DNA from: Sporosarcina aquimarina | Lineage (GTDB): Bacteria; Bacillota; Bacilli; Bacillales_A; Planococcaceae | Direction of reading: 5' to 3' | Length of the DNA: 64,000 nt | Assembly: GCF_019748715.1 (NCBI RefSeq) | Contig: NZ_JACLBZ010000021.1 | Coordinates: 1 to 64,000 of the forward strand | Program-made: the position numbers and the translations under genes | The notes under the pieces: generated by a model | Databases searched by the model: none | What the model saw: only the letters and a program-made list of their open reading frames with translations | Told to the model about the DNA's origin: nothing | Shown here: piece by piece, positions 1-8,278 of the stretch | How the letters are laid out: each line of letters opens with the position of its first letter | Numbering within the stretch: position 1 is the first letter of the stretch

Positions 1-67
1 ATAAAACTCTAACTTTTAGGGGTCACTACATTGTGGAGTACGCGTCCTACTTCTTTTTATCCGCCCA

Positions 68-397
68 TCAAGCATAATGCTCTTGGATCGCCTGGGTAAT
101 AGCAGGTTCTCGGATAGAATAATGGGTTGCCTGCCAAACTACATTTCCATTCTTCATCAAAAATAGTTGTGGTGATTCGTGGCGAATTTGCATATCCCGC
201 TCGATTTCCCGAGATAGCGGCTTACTTTTTTGGACGATCAGATAATACTTGGGCAAATCTGTTTCAACACGCTGAAATGCGTCAAATGCAGCTAAACTGA
301 TTGGACAGGTAGAACTATGCTTCATTAACAGGATAGGTACTTCATTGGATTGATCAAGAAGATCATCCCATTGTTCTGTCGTAAAGATTTCATGCAT
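68..397 (-). CDS. ytxJ: bacillithiol-system redox protein YtxJ (monothiol, thioredoxin-like)
   Basis: A cytoplasmic protein of about 109 residues resembling the YtxJ family, thioredoxin-fold proteins proposed to work with bacillithiol in thiol exchange. The motif KHSSTCPIS near residues 26-34 carries the single conserved cysteine followed by Pro, as in monothiol redoxins. 'SPQLFLMKNGNVVW' matches the cis-Pro/beta-strand region of the fold. I place the start at the ATG at 397, because AAGGAG lies 10 nt upstream; a GTG/ATG further out (430) has no good ribosome site. The gene is divergent from the PAP2 gene. The family assignment is from sequence memory; the biochemical role is inferred. Confidence 0.85.
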   Translation of the reverse strand: MHEIFTTEQWDDLLDQSNEVPILLMKHSSTCPISLAAFDAFQRVETDLPKYYLIVQKSKPLSREIERDMQIRHESPQLFLMKNGNVVWQATHYSIREPAITQAIQEHYA

Positions 398-526
398 ATG
401 GCAACACTCCTTTTTACTAGTATACCTCATCTCACTTCCACGGAAAAAGTGATTGAGCTCACAAATTCCAACCTATCACTGTACATTTTTTTTGCAATCC
501 TTCACAATATAGTTACTATAGAAAGG

Positions 527-1204
527 ATGTTATGGAACGTGCGTGACCTCTCACTTCGCCTATTGCTCACTTGGATTGCCAGTTTGATTTTGATGGGTTT
601 ATTTGTTTTTGTCTCTGCTGCTATTCACTTACATACGATCACTAGTTTTGATGAAGTGATTATCGCTTTCGTGCAAGGCTCTGAAGTTCCCTGGCTGACG
701 GCCACGATGAAGGCTTTCACAACCATTGGCTCTACCGGCATCGTCGCACTCATCTCCTTCGCTAGTTTGGCGATCCTACTATGGAAGCGTCACCGCGCAC
801 AAGCTGTTTTACTAGTCGCGGTTATTGGCGGTACAGGAATTCTGAATCAAGTCCTGAAGTTCATCTTTAAACGAGAACGTCCAGAATTCCATCGTTTGAT
901 CGATATTGGGGGATACAGCTTTCCGAGCGGTCATACGATGATGGCATTTAGCTTGTATACCATCATCGCTTATATTGTTTGGCGCAACCTGCGGACTTCC
1001 TGGGGCCGTGCAGCAATTATCACAGCCGCTGCATTGATGATTATGATGATTGCGGTTAGCCGAATCTATTTAGGCGTACATTTCCCTAGTGATATTGTCG
1101 GGGGTATACTGGCAAGCGCTGTCTGGGTAATAGCTTCGATTGCCGTTTATCAACGTTTCCAACGTAAAATGCTAAGCGCTTGGAAAGAGTCCGGGGTTAA
1201 TTGA
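527..1204 (+). CDS. PAP2-superfamily membrane phosphatase
   Basis: Integral membrane phosphatase of about 225 residues. The three acid-phosphatase motifs are visible: KFIFKRERP, SFPSGHTMMAF and SRIYLGVHFPSDI, giving the Arg/Pro, Ser-Gly-His and Arg...His catalytic set. Five to six hydrophobic helices surround them. Members dephosphorylate lipid phosphates such as undecaprenyl pyrophosphate or phosphatidylglycerol phosphate; the substrate cannot be told here. The start is uncertain: ATG 527 has its purine-rich stretch directly adjacent, and GTG 539 is better spaced. The frame is open back to 350, but that extension overlaps the divergent ytxJ and is not hydrophobic in the expected pattern. Just upstream, TTGCAA (492) and TACTAT (514) could form a promoter. 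Confidence 0.85.
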   Translation: MLWNVRDLSLRLLLTWIASLILMGLFVFVSAAIHLHTITSFDEVIIAFVQGSEVPWLTATMKAFTTIGSTGIVALISFASLAILLWKRHRAQAVLLVAVIGGTGILNQVLKFIFKRERPEFHRLIDIGGYSFPSGHTMMAFSLYTIIAYIVWRNLRTSWGRAAIITAAALMIMMIAVSRIYLGVHFPSDIVGGILASAVWVIASIAVYQRFQRKMLSAWKESGVN

Positions 1205-1231
1205 ATTTTGTTATAAAAGGAATGACTGTAT

Positions 1232-1618
1232 ATGTGGAAAGAGTTTAAAGAATTTGCGTTTAAAGGAAATATTTTTGATTTAGCTATAGGCGTTGTTATT
1301 GGAGCTGCTTTCAGTACGATCGTATCTTCACTTGTCGATAACATCATTGGACCGATTATCGGTATATTATCGGGTGGTCTAGATTTCTCAGGATTGAGCT
1401 TCGAATATAAAGACGCAGAGATCATGTATGGACTGTTCATTCAATCAATTATCAATTTCATGATCGTGGCGGCTTCACTCTTCTTATTCCTTCGGTTGCT
1501 CATCAAACTGAAAATAAAAAAAGAAGAACCTGTCGAGGAAGAGCCTGAAGAAAAGCCGTTAGACATTAAGGAAGAATTACTGACCGAAATTCGAGATCTA
1601 TTGAAAGAGCAAAGATAA
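1232..1618 (+). CDS. mscL: large-conductance mechanosensitive channel MscL
   Basis: Channel protein of 128 residues, the usual length for the family. It opens under membrane tension on hypo-osmotic shock and releases solutes. The N-terminal amphipathic helix and TM1 (KEFAFKGNIFDLAIGVVIG, then AAFSTIVSSLVDNIIGP) are characteristic; a periplasmic loop containing YKDAEIMYG precedes TM2 (about residues 68-92). The C-terminal charged helix ends in a Glu/Lys-rich bundle (EEPVEEEPEEKPLD...EIRDLLKEQ). An AAAGGA ribosome site precedes the ATG. It lies 27 nt after the PAP2 gene and may be cotranscribed with it. Confidence 0.97.
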   Translation: MWKEFKEFAFKGNIFDLAIGVVIGAAFSTIVSSLVDNIIGPIIGILSGGLDFSGLSFEYKDAEIMYGLFIQSIINFMIVAASLFLFLRLLIKLKIKKEEPVEEEPEEKPLDIKEELLTEIRDLLKEQR

Positions 1619-1639
1619 AAGAAGATGTGTAGAAGGCGG

Positions 1640-3547
1640 TCAATCCGCCCCTGCACCCCCACCTCCGTCACCTCCGCCTCCGCCAGAGTATACACCGCCT
1701 CCATCGTATGACGTTCCACCCGAACTGTCTGCTTGCACTTTTAGTGACGGTCCCCAATTAGAATATACAAATTGCAGCGGATCTTCAGGCAACATGAATA
1801 ACGTTGCCAACGCTGTTGTCGCCGTTCCTACACCTGCTAATTGAGGCAGTTTCTTTTTAGAAGTTTTAAGCAAATAGGCTCGAATCAAAAATTGTTGCTG
1901 TTCTTCCTCTGACAATCCTTCAGGCATGCCATATTTCATCTGCCTGCGAAACTTATTCATGCTCATCTTTGCATAGAGTGCTGTCTTGGAACTAAGTATA
2001 GTCTTTGGAATTAAGTAAAATGCGATAAATGCCACTATAATAAAAATACTTAAAGCCGTTACTAACTCTCCATACTCTATAGAATTAACTAAAAATAACA
2101 ACACGACGAAATAGATAATCGACGGCCATTTTTGGATCTTTTCTTTGATGCTATAGAGGGCTATGAAGAAGAAAATTGCCGGTAACACTAGGTTCCAACC
2201 CCACTCTTCATCACCTGTTACATAAAAAGCCCCAGCCGCTACAAAGCCAGTAACGATTAAAATTGAAAGCTTTAAAAGGTTTGAAAGCCGTTTGGACAAT
2301 GTTCCCGAATCCACTAGTAACTCCTTAACTTCTTCATGCCATTTTCCATGTTCTACTTCAAATGCATGCTGTTTTCTCAAAGCTGCTTTGGATTCCTTAC
2401 CTTCCGCAATATCGTGCAAATGAAACTGTCTTTGTGATTTCCGTATCTTAAATAACCACGTCACTAGTGTACGTTCAAACTCCGATAGTCCGCTTCTTCC
2501 CTTTAACAAATGAAATTGCAGCGACTTTGGAGGCGAGCCCGGATGGTCTAGAAAACGGTCAGCACTGTCCGCCAACTCTACATCGACCTCCCCTTTATCG
2601 ACTAATGAAAACAAACCCGCCAAGAAACTGCTTCTAAACCAACTGCCGGAATGGTCCACAAAACTGAGGTATAAAGGATCCGTCTTCATCACATAGTCGA
2701 CACTTCCAAAATATCCACGGCCAGGTGAACGCATCCAGATGAAAAAAGCTGCGAACAGCCCGAGAAGGACACTTAAAACTAGGGCAATCTTTTCGAGGTT
2801 CGGAATCTGCGCAGCCTTCCAAGCCTCATGCTCTGCCTTTTGTTGTTCTTCTGCCATTACTTCTTCCAATGGAATTGGTGCCTCACCTTTATTCTGAGCT
2901 GTCATTATAGATGAAGGAAACAGCATTCGTGTCGCTGTCAGGGTATTTGCTTTAGATACAGGCGTGTAAAACTGAATTCCATTTTCATGAACAACTGGCT
3001 CTTCTCCGTTAGAGGCCTGTAAATAGCCATGAAGATTTTGTTCACTTACGCCTTCCGGCAAAATAAAGGAAATCTGCAATTGTTTCATATCAATATTATG
3101 ATTTGAACCCTTTTCGAAAAGGGTTAATTGCAGATCACTGTATGTATCATATGAAACTACCGCATTTTTCATGTAATAAATATACATTACTTGAATCGTT
3201 CCATCTGTTTGTGCTATTTTCGTTACCCAATTTTCTTTGTTTAATGAAACAGGAAGTCTGTGCATCTTACTTTCATCGACAAAGCCCACTTCCGCATGAC
3301 CGTCTTGTACTTCAAATGCTTTGAATCCTGAAATTTGCTGTCGATGCTCAGCTGGAAAAGCTCGTGTCAGCTTTGTAAAATCTCCGTCAAATGAATAGGT
3401 GAATAATTCATTCACCAGCATCGTCCCGTCGCGATCAATCCATCCTCGGATCTGAACTTCATCTATCGAGTACGACTTCGCTGCTACCGAACCAATCGGC
3501 AGCCCTACAACTAATAAAAATACGCATACTGCGAAAATTCTCTTCAT
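1640..3547 (-). CDS. DUF2207 domain membrane protein with Gly-rich C-terminus
   Basis: A 635-residue exported membrane protein of unknown function. Residues 1-23 form a signal peptide (KRIFAVCVFLLVVGLPIGSVAA). An extracellular DUF2207-type beta domain follows, up to about residue 235, then a TM segment near 255-272 (LVLSVLLGLFAAFFIW), a cytoplasmic region, and three or four more TM helices around 430-515. The last about 28 residues are almost only Gly, Asp and Ser (SGGGGGDGGGGAGAD), as is typical of this family. Start ATG 3547 has GGAGGGG upstream. The gene converges on mscL. Function is not known; only the family is recognised. Confidence 0.85.
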   Translation of the reverse strand: MKRIFAVCVFLLVVGLPIGSVAAKSYSIDEVQIRGWIDRDGTMLVNELFTYSFDGDFTKLTRAFPAEHRQQISGFKAFEVQDGHAEVGFVDESKMHRLPVSLNKENWVTKIAQTDGTIQVMYIYYMKNAVVSYDTYSDLQLTLFEKGSNHNIDMKQLQISFILPEGVSEQNLHGYLQASNGEEPVVHENGIQFYTPVSKANTLTATRMLFPSSIMTAQNKGEAPIPLEEVMAEEQQKAEHEAWKAAQIPNLEKIALVLSVLLGLFAAFFIWMRSPGRGYFGSVDYVMKTDPLYLSFVDHSGSWFRSSFLAGLFSLVDKGEVDVELADSADRFLDHPGSPPKSLQFHLLKGRSGLSEFERTLVTWLFKIRKSQRQFHLHDIAEGKESKAALRKQHAFEVEHGKWHEEVKELLVDSGTLSKRLSNLLKLSILIVTGFVAAGAFYVTGDEEWGWNLVLPAIFFFIALYSIKEKIQKWPSIIYFVVLLFLVNSIEYGELVTALSIFIIVAFIAFYLIPKTILSSKTALYAKMSMNKFRRQMKYGMPEGLSEEEQQQFLIRAYLLKTSKKKLPQLAGVGTATTALATLFMLPEDPLQFVYSNWGPSLKVQADSSGGTSYDGGGVYSGGGGGDGGGGAGAD

Positions 3548-3726
3548 AACAACCCCTCCGCCACCAGTCTGTTGAATTGCTTACGAACCAAGTCATGCAA
3601 CAGTTTCATCCACTGGTAAAGTTAGGAGTTAAGGGGGTAGTATATGCGGAAACAACTGTCTATTTTCCCACGGAAATGATCTATGCCTACAGTCGCACAT
3701 CCGACACAGTTGTCCGGTGAACGCCA

Positions 3727-3755
3727 TTGCAACGCACCTGCCTAGGTGATACAAT
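3727..3755 (+). promoter_or_regulatory. sigma-A promoter with palindromic spacer
   Basis: TTGCAA (3727-3732) and TACAAT (3750-3755) are separated by exactly 17 bp. The spacer contains the inverted repeat CACCTGCCTAGGTG (3735-3748), placed where a repressor could block RNA polymerase. It lies 36 nt upstream of the 30-residue peptide gene. Confidence 0.6.
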
Positions 3756-3790
3756 AAAAGGCAGGATACTGATTAAAGGAGTGAATATTC

Positions 3791-3883
3791 ATGTGGTTCA
3801 TCTACATCATGTATGCGTTGTTCGCATTTATTCTCGGTGGAACAGTACTCGGCCTAGTTCGTACATTCAGTAGCGATAACTAA
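3791..3883 (+). CDS. 30-residue single-span membrane peptide
   Basis: A very short gene: start ATG, AAAGGAG about 8 nt upstream, and an open frame of 30 codons ending in TAA. The product begins MWFIYIMYALFAFILGG and ends with a short polar tail (RTFSSDN), so it is essentially one transmembrane helix with a small cytoplasmic or external tail. It has its own well-formed promoter (17-bp spacer with a palindrome) and a following terminator hairpin, which argues that it is a real gene and not chance. No homologue is recognised. Small membrane peptides of this size often modify a transporter or sensor, but nothing here says which. Confidence 0.6.
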   Translation: MWFIYIMYALFAFILGGTVLGLVRTFSSDN

Positions 3884-3888
3884 AACAA

Positions 3889-3937
3889 ACAGCAGTGAAT
3901 GAATTGGTAGTTACCATTTCATCTCCTGCTGTTTTTT
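3889..3937 (+). terminator. intrinsic terminator after the 30-residue peptide gene
   Basis: ACAGCAG (3889-3895) pairs with CTGCTGT (3926-3932), with a partly paired interior and a T6 tract following. It also lies at the 3' end of the convergent ABC operon. Confidence 0.6.
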
Positions 3938-3939
3938 GT

Positions 3940-4632
3940 TTATGCCCGAAAAAGAGAAACTAACCAAGAAGTCGCATCCATTCCATACACGTCGCGAATC
4001 TCGTCGATTTCCTTATGAGCCAGAATCCGTCCTTCCTTTAACACAATTAGCTCATCCAGCAGCGGTTCCACTTCTTTAATCTCATGCGTGGACATCAATA
4101 CGGTTTGCCGTTCGGTATCTGTAAAGCGAATGAGACCTTTCGAGATATCTTCGCGAACCATCGGATCCAAGCCCGAAAATGGTTCATCCAATAAATAATA
4201 ATCCACTTCCCGACCGAGTGTAACTGCAATTTTGACACGTCCCCGGTTTCCCTTCGACAGCGTACTGATTTTGACATCCAACGAAACTTTCAGAAAGTCT
4301 GCAATCTCTTTCGCCTTCTTTAGTTGAAAGTCTTCAAACTGCGAATCATAAAATTCAAATAACTGGCCCACTGTGAAATATGGGTAAAACAAATCGGTAT
4401 CTGGCATATAAGCAATTTTCGCTGCAACTCTTCTTGTAATCGTCTTTCCATCTAATGCAACCACTCCTGCATTGGGTGACAGTAAACCTGCCATCAACTT
4501 GAGCACGGTTGTTTTCCCGCTTCCATTTTCACCAACTAAGCCGATGATTTTCCCTTTTGGCAACGCAAGCGTCACTCCGTTTAGTGCGTGCTTAAAACCA
4601 TAACGCTTTGAGACAGTTTGCAATTCAATCAT
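3940..4632 (-). CDS. ABC transporter ATP-binding protein (YtrB-like)
   Basis: ATPase of about 230 residues that would energise the two membrane proteins encoded upstream. It shows Walker A GENGSGKTT, a signature region LSKGNRGRVKIAV (replacing LSGGQ), Walker B YYLLDEPFSGLD and the switch His in STHEIKEVE. Two adjacent ATG codons (4635, 4632) are possible; the second has GAGG at 8 nt. The start overlaps the end of the GntR gene by 8 nt, so translation is probably coupled. It is the last gene of a four-gene operon under the GntR operator at 6603. The transported substrate is unknown; such YtrB/YhcG/BcrA-type systems are often induced by cell-wall antibiotics. Confidence 0.88.
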   Translation of the reverse strand: MIELQTVSKRYGFKHALNGVTLALPKGKIIGLVGENGSGKTTVLKLMAGLLSPNAGVVALDGKTITRRVAAKIAYMPDTDLFYPYFTVGQLFEFYDSQFEDFQLKKAKEIADFLKVSLDVKISTLSKGNRGRVKIAVTLGREVDYYLLDEPFSGLDPMVREDISKGLIRFTDTERQTVLMSTHEIKEVEPLLDELIVLKEGRILAHKEIDEIRDVYGMDATSWLVSLFRA

Positions 4633-4993
4633 CATTCCCACCTCTTTTCGACAGATAGTTGACCATTTCATTCGTCGTAAATCCGAGAGCCTCTACATTT
4701 TGGATAAATGACTGCACGAGCTGCTCCTTCATCTCTTCACGAAGCTCCTCAATCCGCTCTTTATTCTCTGTCACGAATGATCCCTGCCCCCTTCTTGTCT
4801 CCGTAATCTCCATTTGTTCCAATTCTTTATACACGCGCTGCATCGTATTGGCATTGACACCGACTGCAACAGCATATTCTCGAACAGATGGCAGTTTCTC
4901 TCCAGCTGCGAGAGCCCCACGAATGATGTCACCGATAATATGATCGATGAGCTGCTGGTAAATGGGTTTATCCGGAAGAAACTTCATGCTCAT
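4625..4993 (-). CDS. GntR-family (YtrA subfamily) transcriptional repressor
   Basis: Short regulator of about 122 residues. The winged-helix domain fills the N-terminal half (KPIYQQLIDHIIGDIIRGAL, then GEKLPSVREYAVAVGVNANT with the recognition helix). Only a short helical tail for dimerisation follows, which is typical of the YtrA subfamily (no large effector domain). The ATG at 4993 has GAGGT at 7 nt; a GTG at 4999 would overlap the preceding gene. The palindrome AGTGTG-N12-TACACT at the operon promoter resembles the known YtrA-type operator, so autorepression is likely. Confidence 0.88.
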   Translation of the reverse strand: MSMKFLPDKPIYQQLIDHIIGDIIRGALAAGEKLPSVREYAVAVGVNANTMQRVYKELEQMEITETRRGQGSFVTENKERIEELREEMKEQLVQSFIQNVEALGFTTNEMVNYLSKRGGNDD

Positions 4994-4995
4994 CT

Positions 4996-5790
4996 TCACA
5001 ACCTCACTTTCTTCTCAAACAACCTCGATCCAGCAGCCACTAATAAATAGCTGAGAACCAAGTAAAACAACAGACTTCCTATGGAAAATACGATTCCGTT
5101 CGGCACAAATCCTGTAAAAAAATAACTTGTTTGTTCATTATAAAAAGATTCATTCGTTAATCTCAGCGGCACTAATGTACGAAGCCAGTTAAAGAAGTTG
5201 TTTATCCTGAGGACTTCCCATAAAATACTTGCAACCACGAAGAGAAACCCTGTAATTGGTACAGCAAAGAAACTTGTTCGGCACCGCAACACTTGATATA
5301 CGCTCCAGAAGAAAAACCCGATAGTCATAACGAAGATCAATTTCAATGAAATTGCCAGTAAAATGCTAACCAATGCCAAAAATCCTTGCCACGCGGAGGA
5401 AACGGTCCAATCTTCTAAGAAATAAAGTGTAACGCCTAGCAATGCTCCTCCGAAAAACAATGTAACAATTGATGTACAGGCAGCGAACAGCGACTTTGCT
5501 CCGACTAACTGCAACATAGATCTTGGAGAATGCAGCCACATTTCCGGGCTTTTCATTTCCTTCGTCAAACTTACGGACAAAATCCCAGCACCCATAAAGG
5601 TATAGAAAGCAAACCAGGTTCCACCTAGCACATATGTGTTTTCATACAATTTACCTGGAATGCCTACGAGGTTGCTGATTAATGAAGGTACCACTAAAAT
5701 TACCAACACGTTCAGCAAAACAACCCATACCACCGTCCACTTCAACAAAATCCATTCTTTCTTGAACAATCCGCGCCATGTAGAATCCAT
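4996..5790 (-). CDS. ABC-2-type membrane protein, copy 2
   Basis: Permease of about 264 residues with six predicted TM segments, belonging with the adjacent ATPase. It is a paralogue of the next gene upstream: both start with a short W-K-G/R-L-x-K-K-E-W segment, both carry a WLHSP motif after TM2 and both end in FEKKVRL, so the pair arose by tandem duplication. ATG 5790 has GAGG at 8 nt; ATG 5796 overlaps the stop of the upstream gene as ATGA. Substrate unknown. Confidence 0.78.
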   Translation of the reverse strand: MDSTWRGLFKKEWILLKWTVVWVVLLNVLVILVVPSLISNLVGIPGKLYENTYVLGGTWFAFYTFMGAGILSVSLTKEMKSPEMWLHSPRSMLQLVGAKSLFAACTSIVTLFFGGALLGVTLYFLEDWTVSSAWQGFLALVSILLAISLKLIFVMTIGFFFWSVYQVLRCRTSFFAVPITGFLFVVASILWEVLRINNFFNWLRTLVPLRLTNESFYNEQTSYFFTGFVPNGIVFSIGSLLFYLVLSYLLVAAGSRLFEKKVRL

Positions 5791-5792
5791 TC

Positions 5793-6578
5793 TCATAACC
5801 TCACCTTCTTTTCAAATAGCCAAGCGGAGGAAACAAAGAGAAACGCTAGGAATCCGACTACTACAAAGATCTGCCCTGCATATAGCGCCATAGTACTTTG
5901 AGCAAAATAAAAATTTCCTACTGAGATATTTCTCGAGTCAGTATAAGTGGAAAATTGACCAAGATGAACAATCTTTTGATACAACTTGGATTCCAGTGCT
6001 GTCTGAAATAGCCACATCAAAATGAATAGAACAATCAGCCAGATGAAGAAAGCTCCCCGGCGAACATATGACTTGATCACTCGGTAGACAACTGCAAGAA
6101 ATAAGCCAATCAGCATTAAACCGACTGCTCCTAAGTAAACCGAAGAGATGAAGGTATACATCATTCCGATAAACTTTGCCACCCCTACTTCTGTAATAGA
6201 AGCGTCAAAAATAGAGGCATATAGAGCAAGAGTAACGCCTGGGACAATCATGCTGACGAACCCAATGACTGAGGCAAACACCGTTTTACTTCCAAACAAT
6301 TGGTAGATGGTTTGAGGAGAATGCAGCCACACATCCGGTCGTTTCCATTCTATCCATAAGCTATTCAGCAATAAAGACACCGGGACGCACACAACGATTA
6401 ATGTCATCATCATCAATGAAATACCGAGCATAAATGAAATCACTAATTTGCCTTCAACTAAAAGTGACAATGCGGATGACGAAACAATGATTAACAAAAT
6501 AGCTATAACCGTCGTTGCGGAAAGCCAGCCTCTCATCATCTGCCATTCCTTTTTCCATAACCCTTTCCAAGTCTTCAT
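5793..6578 (-). CDS. ABC-2-type membrane protein, copy 1
   Basis: First gene of the GntR-controlled operon, 261 residues, six hydrophobic segments. It shares KKEW near the N-terminus, WLHSPQTIYQLFGSK after TM2 and the FEKKVRL C-terminus with its tandem paralogue downstream. The two together would form the heteromeric membrane part of an exporter. AAAGGAG lies 11 nt upstream of the ATG. Expression is driven from the promoter/operator at 6603-6645. Confidence 0.78.
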   Translation of the reverse strand: MKTWKGLWKKEWQMMRGWLSATTVIAILLIIVSSSALSLLVEGKLVISFMLGISLMMMTLIVVCVPVSLLLNSLWIEWKRPDVWLHSPQTIYQLFGSKTVFASVIGFVSMIVPGVTLALYASIFDASITEVGVAKFIGMMYTFISSVYLGAVGLMLIGLFLAVVYRVIKSYVRRGAFFIWLIVLFILMWLFQTALESKLYQKIVHLGQFSTYTDSRNISVGNFYFAQSTMALYAGQIFVVVGFLAFLFVSSAWLFEKKVRL

Positions 6579-6602
6579 ACTCTAATCATCTCCTTTCGTT
6601 CT

Positions 6603-6645
6603 AGTGTGTTAGTTACATAGTACACTATATGAAAAAAAGTAACAA
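6603..6645 (-). promoter_or_regulatory. promoter and GntR (YtrA-type) operator of the ABC operon
   Basis: On the minus strand a -35 TTGTTA (6645-6640) and -10 TACTAT (6622-6617) are 17 bp apart. The -10 lies inside the inverted repeat AGTGTG-N12-TACACT (6603-6626 read on the plus strand), close to the published YtrA operator AGTGTA-N13-TACACT. Binding there would cover the -10, consistent with repression. Confidence 0.7.
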
Positions 6646-6661
6646 GTGGTTACAAATTAAA

Positions 6662-6701
6662 AACGCAAGGATGGACAGAAAAACTGTTCCTTCCTTGCGT
6701 T
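6662..6701 (-). terminator. terminator between thioesterase gene and ABC operon promoter
   Basis: AACGCAAGGA (6662) pairs with TCCTTGCGTT (to 6701) around an inner GGACAG/CTGTTCC stem. There are A/T tracts on both sides. It ends the minus-strand thioesterase transcript only if read in the other direction, so it may work bidirectionally. Confidence 0.5.
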
Positions 6702-6704
6702 ATT

Positions 6705-7184
6705 TTAATGTTTCATCAAACGTCGTTGCTGCCGCAGCTCTCTTCTAGCCGGCGCCGAGTCGAAAAGACGCTTTTCGGCTTCTGTTTCCGGATAAATCGG
6801 CGCTACCGATATAGGTCGGTTCGTCTCGTCCACCGCCACCATCGTACAGAATGATTCGGTAGTTAACCTCACTTCTCCTGTCACCAAGTTCTTGGAATGG
6901 ACCGATACGAACACTTCCATTGACGTATTACCAACAGAAGTGACGATCGCTTCCAATTCAATCATATCTCCCAGCAATGCTGGCGATACAAAATCGACTG
7001 AATCGATCGACGCCGTTACAGCTGCTCTCGTACCCGCATGTTTCATCGCAGCAATCGCAGCAATTTCATCAATATGGGCAAGCACTTTCCCTCCAAAAAT
7101 GGACTGAATGTGATTCGTATCAGGCGGTAATACCAGCTTACTTTGAATGGTCCTTGATTGACCCATTGATTTTGGTTCAGACAT
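6705..7184 (-). CDS. acyl-CoA thioesterase, hot-dog fold (YkhA-like)
   Basis: A 159-residue cytoplasmic enzyme that hydrolyses acyl-CoA to free acid and CoA. The hot-dog domain is seen in LVLPPDTNHIQSIFGGKVLAH, with the catalytic Asn/Asp region (DTNHIQSIFGG) and IDEIAAIAAMKHAG on the central helix, then the DSVDFVSPALLGDMIELEA strand. Length and order agree with the YkhA/BACH group. AGGGAG is 8 nt from the ATG. Flanked by its own hairpins, it is probably monocistronic. Chain-length preference cannot be read from sequence. Confidence 0.9.
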   Translation of the reverse strand: MSEPKSMGQSRTIQSKLVLPPDTNHIQSIFGGKVLAHIDEIAAIAAMKHAGTRAAVTASIDSVDFVSPALLGDMIELEAIVTSVGNTSMEVFVSVHSKNLVTGEVRLTTESFCTMVAVDETNRPISVAPIYPETEAEKRLFDSAPARRELRQQRRLMKH

Positions 7185-7303
7185 TTTGACAGCTCCCTTA
7201 TGTATTCCTTTTATCAGTATACCGAAAAAAGGTTGTACTTCTCCATTAAAGAATTAATTCAATAAGAATTTCTAGGCTCTTCAGAACATATAGAAACGAA
7301 CAC

Positions 7304-7336
7304 AAAAAACCGAACGCGCTACTGAGTTCGGTTTTT
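7304..7336 (-). terminator. terminator at the end of the muropeptide operon
   Basis: AAAAAACCGAAC (7304-) pairs with GTTCGGTTTTTT with a 10-nt loop; the T tract on the minus strand follows the last gene of the operon (ending at 7373). Confidence 0.7.
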
Positions 7337-7372
7337 CCTATATTCAAAAAGAACACTACACGCCTCGACAAC

Positions 7373-8278
7373 TCACTTGCACACTCTGCGTACACGGCAT
7401 AATTTATCGGCATAAACAGATGAAGCCAGTTGAATTTGCTCTACTGACTTTCCAGTCGACGGTGCATGAAGCATCTGTCCATTCCCAGCATACATGCCAA
7501 CATGGCTCACAATGGCATCTTCCTCTTCTCTGAAGAACAATAGATCACCTTGCCGCCATTCGGTCTGATTCAGCGAAACAGGTATCCCTGTCTTCTCCTG
7601 GTCAGATGCATCTCGTGGTAATAGGACTCCGCACGCCTTCCAAAGATTAAAGATGAAGCCTGAGCAATCAAAACCCCATGCTGACATGCCCCCCCATAAA
7701 TAGGGAAGTCCTAAAAACTGTTTGCCTACAGTCAACGGTTTATCGCAAGATAATTCTTCAATCGGCTTGAACCGCTTCACATCTGCATTGCTGATCAGCT
7801 TCCAACCATGGGGTGTCCAGATATGCGTCCTGTCGGCTTGCTGTGCACCGCAAGGAAAAATTGTATTGAAAGATACACGCAAAAAAGGGTCTCCCGACTT
7901 CTCCAACACCCAAGCTTTGCGGGCAGACACGCGAACAAATTCTTCAGTGTGTACTTTTTTGGCTGCTGATAATTGTACAAGCGGCACCCAGCCAGGATAG
8001 CCGCGCGGATCTTTGCGAGACGGCTGTCGGCAAGCGATTACTTTCGCCCAATCCCCCACCACTTCATCAATTATCACCGACTCGCCATATAAAATCTGTG
8101 TTTGAATCTGACCTTTGTCACTTAAGGCTAAACGCTCTTCAAACGATAGCTGTGCTAACCACTTTTCCAACTGTACCGGGTAATTCAACGCAGGGAGATC
8201 TACGAGCCTAGGTGAATTCGGATCCGACCAAACCGTTGCTGCACTCACCGCGCACACCCACCGCTCATTCACAGGCAT
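7373..8278 (-). CDS. ykfC: NlpC/P60 endopeptidase, YkfC-like gamma-D-Glu-L-Lys/Dap endopeptidase
   Basis: A cytoplasmic (no signal peptide) cysteine peptidase of 301 residues, expected to cut the gamma-D-Glu-diamino acid bond of imported murein peptides. SH3b-like regions come first (about 1-170, including GYPGWVPLVQL), then the NlpC/P60 domain. The catalytic Cys lies in GMSAWGFDCSGF, the His in DAIVSHVGMYAGNG and the third polar residue around HAPSTGKSV. It is the last gene of the operon, overlapping the epimerase gene by 14 nt. An internal GTG (8272) with AAGGA at 8 nt may be the real start. Confidence 0.88.
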   Translation of the reverse strand: MPVNERWVCAVSAATVWSDPNSPRLVDLPALNYPVQLEKWLAQLSFEERLALSDKGQIQTQILYGESVIIDEVVGDWAKVIACRQPSRKDPRGYPGWVPLVQLSAAKKVHTEEFVRVSARKAWVLEKSGDPFLRVSFNTIFPCGAQQADRTHIWTPHGWKLISNADVKRFKPIEELSCDKPLTVGKQFLGLPYLWGGMSAWGFDCSGFIFNLWKACGVLLPRDASDQEKTGIPVSLNQTEWRQGDLLFFREEEDAIVSHVGMYAGNGQMLHAPSTGKSVEQIQLASSVYADKLCRVRRVCK

